From contig CAZHGD010000093.1 in assembly GCA_964531735.1 (NCBI GenBank), positions 1 to 28,580 on the forward strand: DNA of 28,580 nucleotides. The letters are read 5' to 3'. Made by a program: the position numbers and the translations under genes. Below, piece after piece: positions 7,380 through 13,502 of this stretch. The DNA comes from CAZHGD01 sp964531735. Lineage in GTDB: Bacteria > Armatimonadota > UBA10988. How positions within the stretch are numbered: the stretch's first letter is position 1; every line of letters starts with the position of its first letter. Under the pieces are notes generated by a model, which was given only the letters and a program-made list of their open reading frames with translations, ran no database searches and was not told the origin of the DNA.

Positions 7380-10300
7380 TCACGGCGTCACCCGCCGCGC
7401 CAGCGCCACCGGTCCGGCCACCTCGCGGCCGGCCAGACGCACCACGCCCTTCGCGCCGCGCGGCGCGATCAGCACCTGGTCCGTGCCCGCCGGCGTCAAG
7501 ACCGCCACCAGCGCGCCCTCGGGCCGCTCCTCACAGGTTAACTTGACCTCGGGCCGCACGCCACGGAACGGCGTCAGCACCCAGGCCAAGGTCAGGTCGC
7601 CGGTCGCCTCGATCTGGTAATCGAGGCCCGGCGACGGCCGGCGCCGGGCCATCTCGCCCCACCCTAACGGCGGGTCTTCACGGCCGCTGACGATATCCAG
7701 CCGCAGGCCCGGGCGCGCCGCGGGCGTGACCAGCAGGTTGGCCACCTGTGGATCGGTGCCCCAGGCCGCCTTCGTGTCAGCCTGCTGCGCCGCGGCCTGG
7801 TTGTTCAGGTGCCAGAGCACATCATAGCGGTGGCGGCCGGTGCCCTTCAGGCGGTCGAGCACCACCCAGTAGTCCGGCCGCACGAACACCACCGTGCGCT
7901 CGTGCGTCACCCTGATCTCGCGCTTTGGCCCGTAGCCGTCGTCGTAGACCCCATCGGCGGCGTCGTACTCCGGCGTGTGCAGCCACAAGCTGTCGCTGGG
8001 TCGGTCGGTCTCGTAGGTGGTTTGAAGCCCGCCGCGGTGCTGCTGCTGCCCGTCCACACAGATGGTGTTGTGCGACCAGGTGCCCAGCACGTAGCGCCGC
8101 CACTTGCTGCGGTCGTACGAATACGTGCCACCTTCGGTCAGCAACACGCGGCCCAGCCCGTAGACGTAGACCGTCAGCTTGTCTTCGTGCTGATGGCCCG
8201 TGCCGTACGGCCCGACCTCGAAGTGCAGGTAGCGGTCGTCCACACCCCAGCCGGACCGCATGACCGCCCAGCCGGCGTACGGCAGCCAGGTGGAGGTATA
8301 GTCGGGCGCCCGGCCTTCCTGCCCGCCGCCGGCGGCCCAGCGGAAGTCGTCGCGGCCGAACAGCTCGGTCCCTTCACGCAGCGACTCGATCACGTGGGTG
8401 CGGCCCGAGTCGTTCAGCGGCGGCAGCGTGCCGTCGGGCATCATCAGCCGCAGGTTGTAGTCGTACATGCGCTCGAGGCGCCTGAGGTAGTCCTCGGGCA
8501 GCTTGACCTGGTTGAGTCGCGCCAGCTTCAGCAGATCGACGAAGTTGCTCCGCGAGACCTGATGGTAGCCGGTGGTCAGCTCTTTCTGGGCGCCGTCGGC
8601 GTAGACCTGGCGGTCCAGCTCCAGGTACAGCCGGTCGGCCGCGGTCTGCAGCCACAGCGGCGCCTCGCGGAACTCGGGCAGCAACACACCCAGGTGACCC
8701 AGGCCGTTGCACTCCATGGTCACCCAGTTGCCGCCGTGCTCCGGATGCTCCACGGTGATGCGCATGAGGTGGTGCGCGTGCTCCACCCACGACTTCAGGA
8801 AGCAGACCAGGTCATCGGCGGTCAGCGACGGTGAGCCGAGGAAGTAGGCCAGCGTATCGGGCCAAGTGGTCGAGGTGCGGATGCCCGCCTCGATGGTGCG
8901 CCAGGTCAGCGTCTGGTTGCCGTCGGCGTACCGCGGGTACAGACAGGCCGCGCACCAACTGCGCATCTGCGCAATCCACTCGCGCGCGTACTTCTCATCG
9001 CCGCTGGCCCAGTAGGCCTCGCCCAGCGTGCGCCAGTGGTAGCAGCGGTTCAGCGAGTAGGTCCACTCGGGCGTGAACGACGGGTCCTGCGGATCCGTCT
9101 TGTTCGCGTTCCAGTTGATCGGGTCGCCGAGTTGGAAGCCGTCGTAGAGGTGCTGGCAGACGCGGTCGGCGGCGTCGAGCCGCGGCGTGTCGCTGTCGGC
9201 GATGACGGTCAGGCGCTCGCCGGTCGCCTTGGCCGACCACAGCTCGAAGGTCAGCGCCTCATACGGCCGCCAGTCGCGCGGCACGTCGCGGCAGGTCAGG
9301 CCGCCTTGCTGCGGCAGTCCGGCCCACAGACCGGCCTGCTTGCCCTGGCGGACGTGCGCGGTCGTGGGCTGCAGGCCCGGCCAACGGCGGAAGTCGTCGA
9401 GGGACTCGAAGTCGGCCAGCGTCTTCGGCACCGGGCCTTCGAGGCGGATGCTGTCCAGCGCCAGGACCGTCTCCGGACTCGGCTGCCGGTCGCCATAGGT
9501 GGCGCTGAACGACAGGTAGTTGATGTGGTGCCAGCCGAGTGGCTTGCGCGCGGCGTTGAAGGCCCGCAGCGGAATGCGGATGGTCCGCCAGCCGGTCCAG
9601 TCGACGGTCACGCCGGCGGCGTAGTAGTCCCAGCCGTCACTGCCGCCGCCGGTGACCACGTCCGTCGGCCGGTCGCGCCACTCGAACCACCACTTCGGCG
9701 TGCGCCGCTCGCGCCAGTAGGCCAGCAGCGCGGTCTTCGCCGCCGGCAGGTCGCGGCGCGCCACGGCCGCCCGGACGGCTTCCAGCCCGGGCCGGGCCAG
9801 GTCCATCGCGGCGAAGAAGTCGGCGTCGCTGAGCAGCGGACCCGGCCGCGGCGGGTCGACCACCAGTTCGAAGGCATCGAGCCGCAGATCCGCCCGTGGG
9901 TGCGGCGTGTTGCCCCAGCCCGCGGCCGTCAGCGCCACGCCGTCGATGTGGTTCCAGCCGCGCGGCGAGCGCGCGCCGGCACCGACCGTCGGCCCGATGG
10001 GCAGGTCGATCTGCCGCCAGCCCGTGAAGTTGAGGCTGAGTGCGTAGCCCCAGTAGTCGGCGCCCTCGGTGGCCGGGTTCTCCGAGGCCACGATGACCAT
10101 GATGCGCGTCGGCAGCGCCTGGCCGCTGTAGAGTTGGAAGCGCAGCACATGGTAGCCGGACCAGTCGGCCGGTACCTGCGGCAGGTTCAGCACCGGTGTG
10201 ACCGGGTGGTGGCGCCAACGGACCGACGCCGCGCCCTGCCGCCGTTCGGCGCTGTCCAACTCGACTCCGGCGACACCCGCGGTGCCATCGCAGTCCCACA

Positions 10301-10391
10301 GCATGAGGCGCTGCGGCGGCGCGTCGGCCGCCCGCGCCGGACCCAGCCAACCGCACACGGCCAGCAGCAGCAGCCCGATTGACCTGGCCAT
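7380..10391 (-). CDS. Secreted heparinase II/III-family polysaccharide lyase
   Basis: 1003 residues with a signal peptide (MARSIGLLLLAVCGWLGPARA). The first roughly 400 residues contain two or three carbohydrate-binding-like beta modules (repeated GWRQIDLPIG, GWRTIRIPLRAFN and YEALTFELW strands). An alpha/alpha toroid follows (PEWTYSLNRCYHWRTLGEAYW; GNWVTMECNGLGHLG at about 553; TTGYHQ at about 606). The C-terminal beta domain has GTGHQHEDKLT (His733) and SHNTICVDGQQQHRGG, hallmarks of heparinase II/III and alginate-lyase-like PL families. It should cleave uronic-acid polysaccharides by beta-elimination, outside the cytoplasm. First gene of the lyase-reductase-glycosidase cluster. The ATG at 10397 has GGAGG only 1 nt away, while the ATG at 10391 has it 7 nt away, so 10391 is used. 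The exact PL family is uncertain. Confidence 0.85.
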   Translation of the reverse strand: MARSIGLLLLAVCGWLGPARAADAPPQRLMLWDCDGTAGVAGVELDSAERRQGAASVRWRHHPVTPVLNLPQVPADWSGYHVLRFQLYSGQALPTRIMVIVASENPATEGADYWGYALSLNFTGWRQIDLPIGPTVGAGARSPRGWNHIDGVALTAAGWGNTPHPRADLRLDAFELVVDPPRPGPLLSDADFFAAMDLARPGLEAVRAAVARRDLPAAKTALLAYWRERRTPKWWFEWRDRPTDVVTGGGSDGWDYYAAGVTVDWTGWRTIRIPLRAFNAARKPLGWHHINYLSFSATYGDRQPSPETVLALDSIRLEGPVPKTLADFESLDDFRRWPGLQPTTAHVRQGKQAGLWAGLPQQGGLTCRDVPRDWRPYEALTFELWSAKATGERLTVIADSDTPRLDAADRVCQHLYDGFQLGDPINWNANKTDPQDPSFTPEWTYSLNRCYHWRTLGEAYWASGDEKYAREWIAQMRSWCAACLYPRYADGNQTLTWRTIEAGIRTSTTWPDTLAYFLGSPSLTADDLVCFLKSWVEHAHHLMRITVEHPEHGGNWVTMECNGLGHLGVLLPEFREAPLWLQTAADRLYLELDRQVYADGAQKELTTGYHQVSRSNFVDLLKLARLNQVKLPEDYLRRLERMYDYNLRLMMPDGTLPPLNDSGRTHVIESLREGTELFGRDDFRWAAGGGQEGRAPDYTSTWLPYAGWAVMRSGWGVDDRYLHFEVGPYGTGHQHEDKLTVYVYGLGRVLLTEGGTYSYDRSKWRRYVLGTWSHNTICVDGQQQHRGGLQTTYETDRPSDSLWLHTPEYDAADGVYDDGYGPKREIRVTHERTVVFVRPDYWVVLDRLKGTGRHRYDVLWHLNNQAAAQQADTKAAWGTDPQVANLLVTPAARPGLRLDIVSGREDPPLGWGEMARRRPSPGLDYQIEATGDLTLAWVLTPFRGVRPEVKLTCEERPEGALVAVLTPAGTDQVLIAPRGAKGVVRLAGREVAGPVALARRVTP

Positions 10392-10447
10392 GGCCATGCC
10401 TCCCAGGTTGGCATTAGGGCTGTCGGCGGCGGCACCTGCCCGACGAA

Positions 10448-10481
10448 CGCCAACGGGGTGCCCGCAGGCACCCCGTTGGCG
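10448..10481 (-). terminator. Terminator hairpin downstream of groEL
   Basis: A perfect 15-bp stem (10448-10462 with 10467-10481, core GCCAACGGGGTGCC) with a CGCA loop lies 31 bases beyond the groEL stop and before the lyase gene. There is no strong T-run, as is common in high-GC genomes. It probably insulates groESL from the polysaccharide cluster. Confidence 0.8.
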
Positions 10482-10511
10482 GCTCTGTTGAGCAGAGATG
10501 GGCCAGGCGAC

Positions 10512-12230
10512 CTAGAAGTCCATGCCGCCCATGCCGCCCATACCGGGCATGCCACCCATACCGCCCATACCGCCCATACCGCCCATGCCACCCATGCCGC
10601 CCATGCCACCCGGGCCGCCCGGGCCGCCCGGCGGGGGCGGCGGAGCCGGCGGCTCAGGCTTGTCGGCGACGGTGCACTCGGTGGTCAGGATCATGCCCGC
10701 GATGCTGATGGCGTTCTCGAGCGCCGCGCGGACCACCTTGACCGGATCGACCACGCCGGCGGCGGGCAGATCGGCGTAGTCCAGCGCCATGGCGTCGTAC
10801 CCGTAGCCGAAGGTGTCGTTCGCCAGGACGGCATTGCAGACCACGCTGGCCTCGGCACCGGCGTTCTCGGCGATGCGGCGCAGCGGCGCCGACAGCGCGC
10901 GCTTGACGATCTGGACCCCGATCGCCTCGTCGGCGTCGGCGGTCTCGACCGCGTCCAGGCAGGCCGCGGCGCGCGCCAGCGCGACGCCGCCACCCGGCAC
11001 GATGCCGTCTTCGATGGCCGCGCGCGTGGACGCCAGCGCGTTTTCGAAGCGCGCCTTGCGCTCCTTCATCTCGGTCTCGGTGGACGCGCCGACCTCGATT
11101 TTGGCCACGCCGCCCGCCAGCTTCGCCTGCCGCTCCTGGAGCTTCTCGCGGTCGTAGTCGCTGGTCGTCTTCGCGATCTCGGCCTTGATCTGGCTGAGCC
11201 GGCCGGCGATGGCGTCGGCCGAGCCCTGCCCACCGATGATGGTGGTGTGGTCGGCGGTCGACAGCACCTTGTCGGCCTGACCGAGCTGCGCCAGCTCGAG
11301 GCTCTCCAGTTGCAGACCCAGGTCCTCGGTGAAGAAGGTGCCGCCGGTCAGCGCGGCCATGTCCTCCAGCATCGCCTTGCGGCGGTCGCCGAAGCCCGGC
11401 GCCTTGACCGCGAGAGAGCGGAAGGTGCCGCGGATGTTGTTGACCACCAACGTGGCCAGCGCCTGGCCGTCCACGTCTTCAGCCACGATCACCAGCGGCC
11501 GGCCGGCTTCCAGCACCTTCTGGAGCAGCGGCACCAGGACGTTGGCGTCGCTGATCTTCTTTTCCCAGAAGAGCAGGTAGGGCTTCTCCAGCTCCACTTC
11601 CATGGCGTCCGGATTGGTCACCATGTAGGGCGACAGGTAGCCCTTGTCGAACTGCATGCCCTCGACGAGGTCGATGGCCGTCTCGGAGGCCTTGCCTTGC
11701 TCGATGGTGACGACGCCGTTGGCGCCGACGCGGTCGAGCGCCTCGGCCACCAGGCCGCCCACCGCCGGGTCATTGCCGGCGATGGTGGCGACGCTCTGGT
11801 AGGCCGCCTTGTCGTTGACCGACACAGCCTTGGCCTTGAGCCATTCGACCACCGCGGCGCAGGCCTTGTCGAGGCCGCGCTTCACCGGCAGCGGGCTGGC
11901 GCCCGAGGCCACCGCGCGCAGACCTTCACCCAGGATGGCCTGAGCCAGGACGGTGGCGGTGGTGGTGCCGTCGCCGGCGTCCTTGTTCGTCTTCTTGGCC
12001 ACTTCGCGCAAGAGGCGCGCGCCCAGATCGGCAATCGGCTCCGGCAGCTCGATGTCCTTGGCCACGGTGTGGCCGTCCTTGGTCACCGTCGGGCTGCCCC
12101 AACTCTTGTCGATGACGACGTTACGCCCGCGCGGACCAAGGGTCACCCGCACCGCGTTGGCTACCTGATCGGCACCACGCTGCAGGCCTTTCCGAGCTCG
12201 GGCGTCGTAAGCCAGTAGCTTGCTCGCCAC
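10512..12230 (-). CDS. groEL: Chaperonin GroEL with Asn at the ATP-hydrolysis aspartate
   Basis: 572 residues, clear full-length Hsp60: VTLGPRGRNVVIDKSWG nucleotide loop, TKDG, GDGTTTATVLAQAI, apical EGMQFDKGYLSPY and APGFGDRRKAML, GIVPGGGVAL, and a GGM tail ending in MDF. It forms the folding chamber with GroES, encoded just upstream (12-bp gap). GTG start at 12230 with GGAGA 5 nt before it. Oddities: the residue aligned with E. coli Asp398, needed for ATP hydrolysis, is Asn (RFENALAST, Asn397 here, codon AAC) instead of the usual VEDALHAT-type Asp. YGYNAA is YGYDAM. A Pro-rich stretch (PEPPAPPPPPGG) precedes an unusually long tail. Asp52 and Asp87 equivalents are intact. It may be a slow ATPase or a divergent paralogue. 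Confidence 0.98.
   Translation of the reverse strand: MASKLLAYDARARKGLQRGADQVANAVRVTLGPRGRNVVIDKSWGSPTVTKDGHTVAKDIELPEPIADLGARLLREVAKKTNKDAGDGTTTATVLAQAILGEGLRAVASGASPLPVKRGLDKACAAVVEWLKAKAVSVNDKAAYQSVATIAGNDPAVGGLVAEALDRVGANGVVTIEQGKASETAIDLVEGMQFDKGYLSPYMVTNPDAMEVELEKPYLLFWEKKISDANVLVPLLQKVLEAGRPLVIVAEDVDGQALATLVVNNIRGTFRSLAVKAPGFGDRRKAMLEDMAALTGGTFFTEDLGLQLESLELAQLGQADKVLSTADHTTIIGGQGSADAIAGRLSQIKAEIAKTTSDYDREKLQERQAKLAGGVAKIEVGASTETEMKERKARFENALASTRAAIEDGIVPGGGVALARAAACLDAVETADADEAIGVQIVKRALSAPLRRIAENAGAEASVVCNAVLANDTFGYGYDAMALDYADLPAAGVVDPVKVVRAALENAISIAGMILTTECTVADKPEPPAPPPPPGGPGGPGGMGGMGGMGGMGGMGGMGGMPGMGGMGGMDF
10521..10628 (-). repeat. In-frame Gly-Gly-Met tandem repeat coding the GroEL tail
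   Basis: Tandem 9-base units (GGC/GGT-GGC/GGT-ATG on the minus strand) encode the Gly-Gly-Met tail of GroEL, preceded by Pro- and Gly-rich codons. A coding repeat typical of chaperonin C-termini, but longer than the usual four or so units. Confidence 0.85.
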
Positions 12231-12242
12231 GTCGGTCTCCCG

Positions 12243-12530
12243 TTATTCACGCACCGCCAAGATGTCGCTGACGCTCAGGATCTTCAGCGTCTTGCCGTCG
12301 ATCTCGATGTCCATGCCCGACCACTTGCCGTAGATGACCGTATCGCCCACCTTGACCGGCATCGGCACCCGGGCACCGTCGTCGTTCAGCTTGCCCGGCC
12401 CGACTTCGAGAACCTTGCCCTCGGTCGGCTTTTCGGACGCCGTCTCCGGCAGCACGATGCCGCCCTGAATGCGCTCTTTCTCTTCGACCACCTCGACCAC
12501 CACACGGTCGCCCAACGGTTGCAGGCCCAT
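12243..12530 (-). CDS. groES: Co-chaperonin GroES
   Basis: 95 residues: LQPLGDRVVVEVVEEKERIQGGIVLPETASEKP contains the mobile loop and its GGIVL hydrophobic tip that docks on GroEL. GKVLEVGPGKLNDDG and VKVGDTVIYGKWSG follow, with the usual length. It caps the GroEL ring in the cytoplasm. AGGAGGAG lies 5 nt before the ATG. First gene of a two-gene operon. No CIRCE inverted repeat (TTAGCACTC-N9-GAGTGCTAA) or HAIR element is visible upstream. A TTGACA (minus strand, 12594-12589) is present without a convincing -10, so its promoter is not assigned. Confidence 0.97.
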   Translation of the reverse strand: MGLQPLGDRVVVEVVEEKERIQGGIVLPETASEKPTEGKVLEVGPGKLNDDGARVPMPVKVGDTVIYGKWSGMDIEIDGKTLKILSVSDILAVRE

Positions 12531-12689
12531 CTGTTCTCCTCCTCTATCGCTGAAGGCTCGGGCAGTGGCCCACAGCGTGCCCGATGGGTGTCAACTCCGT
12601 GTCACAACGCTGGCACACCGGTGTAACAGCGGACTCGTCGCCGACCCGCGCAAAGGGGCTCGGGCAGCGGTCTGACGAGGGTCACGACG

Positions 12690-12718
12690 TTGACAGATCG
12701 GGCGCGCACCGGTATTGT
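12690..12718 (+). promoter_or_regulatory. Sigma-70-type promoter for the structured RNA / HNH transcript
   Basis: TTGACA (12690-12695), a 17-nt spacer and TATTGT (12713-12718; four of six -10 positions). Transcription would start near 12725, just before the hairpin-rich stretch. Confidence 0.6.
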
Positions 12719-12724
12719 AAGGAC

Positions 12725-12944
12725 AGGTGACAGCAGTGACCTGGAGCACTACCCATCACCGGAGATTTGCCCCGCGAGCCGGCGGACACCCGTGTGCCCG
12801 GCGGCGTCCCGCGGCTGGCGGACCTGAGCCACCCTTCAGGATACGTCACCGCGTGACGAATCGGTGCGACGTCTGGATACACCGCGCCGATCACCCCCGA
12901 GACCGTCTGGAAACCCGCCCGCCTGCGCCGCAGGGGCGGGTTTC
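12725..12944 (+). ncRNA. Candidate structured non-coding RNA or leader upstream of the HNH gene
   Basis: About 220 nt with no convincing reading frame, lying between a promoter and a terminator-like hairpin. Pairings visible in order: GGTGA/TCACC (12726-12730, 12756-12760) enclosing AGTG/CACT; CCGCG/CGCGG (12772-12776, 12810-12814) enclosing GCCGG/CCGGC (12778-12782, 12798-12802); CCTGA/TCAGG (12823-12827, 12836-12840); CGTCAC/GTGACG (12844-12849, 12853-12858); CGGTG/CACCG (12862-12866, 12880-12884). GGATAC occurs twice (12839, 12875), each shortly before ACCGCG or CACCGCG. It does not match tRNA, tmRNA, 4.5S RNA, T-box, TPP, glycine or c-di-GMP classes as I know them. It may be an independent small RNA or an attenuating leader for the endonuclease. 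The exact ends are inferred. Confidence 0.45.
12910..12944 (+). terminator. Terminator-like hairpin ending the structured RNA
   Basis: An 11-bp perfect stem starting GAAACCCGCCC (12910-12920 with 12934-12944), with an inner CTGCG/CGCAG pairing and a following T-containing stretch to base 51 of the line (TTTCTGCGTTT). It stands only 21 bases before the HNH start codon, so it may be a true end or an attenuator. Confidence 0.65.
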
Positions 12945-12965
12945 TGCGTTTAGGAAGGGCGAGTC

Positions 12966-13502
12966 ATGGACGGACAAGTCCTGGTCCTCAACCAGAACTA
13001 CGAGCCCCTGAACATCACGAACCTGCGCCGCGCCATCACGCTCCTGCACCTCGGCAAAGCCGAGGTGGTGGAGACCGTCGACCGCGCCGTGCGTAGCGAG
13101 CGGACCGCCCTGGCCGCCCCGTCGGTGGTGCGACTGGCTTACTACGTCCGCCGGCCCTATCCGCAACTGCGAGTCTCGCGCAAAGGCGTCTTCGCCCGCG
13201 ACAACCATGCCTGCGTGTACTGCGGTGAGACCGAGGTGCCGTTGACCATCGACCATGTCATGCCCGTCAGCCGCGGCGGCTCGCACGAATGGACCAACCT
13301 GGTCACCTCGTGCGTGGCCTGCAACAACAAGAAGGGCAACCGCACGCCCACCGAAGCCGGCCTGGCGTTCCTCAGCCCGCCGTTCCGGCCGCGGTTCACG
13401 CCTTACATCAGCTTCCCCAAGTTCGTGGCGGCGGTGCGCGACCGGCGCTGGCACCACTACCTGCGACCGTACGCGGCGGGCATCGAGACCATGCTGAGTT
13501 AG
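12966..13502 (+). CDS. HNH endonuclease-family protein
   Basis: 178 residues. VLVLNQNYEPLNITNLRRA is the typical N-terminus of a widespread stand-alone HNH family. The nuclease core has two Cys pairs for zinc (Cys83-x2-Cys86 in CVYCG, Cys116-x2-Cys119 in CVACN), the IDHVMPVSRGG strand with His97, Asn111, and NNKKGNRTP. It is predicted to be a metal-dependent nuclease in the cytoplasm; the DNA target is unknown. AGGAAGG is 7 nt before the ATG. The gene is preceded by the structured RNA region and ends tail-to-tail with the TIR-NLR gene: TTAG serves as TAG for this gene and TAA for the other. Homologues are usually housekeeping-like, so a defence role is only suggested by location. Confidence 0.88.
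   Translation: MDGQVLVLNQNYEPLNITNLRRAITLLHLGKAEVVETVDRAVRSERTALAAPSVVRLAYYVRRPYPQLRVSRKGVFARDNHACVYCGETEVPLTIDHVMPVSRGGSHEWTNLVTSCVACNNKKGNRTPTEAGLAFLSPPFRPRFTPYISFPKFVAAVRDRRWHHYLRPYAAGIETMLS

Noticed and set aside
10521..10628. Microsatellite or CRISPR-like repeat
   Set aside because: The 9-base units are in frame and code the GroEL GGM tail; there are no spacers.
10458..12218. Plus-strand open frame antisense to groEL
   Set aside because: It covers the GroEL tandem repeats in reverse (HTAHAA-type repeats) and has no homologous motif.
12531..12720. CIRCE element for groESL
   Set aside because: Neither TTAGCACTC nor a near match with its partner arm is present.
12713..12900. tRNA or tmRNA in the gene-free stretch
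   Set aside because: No cloverleaf, no GGTTCGA T-loop and no CCA end; the stems do not fit either.
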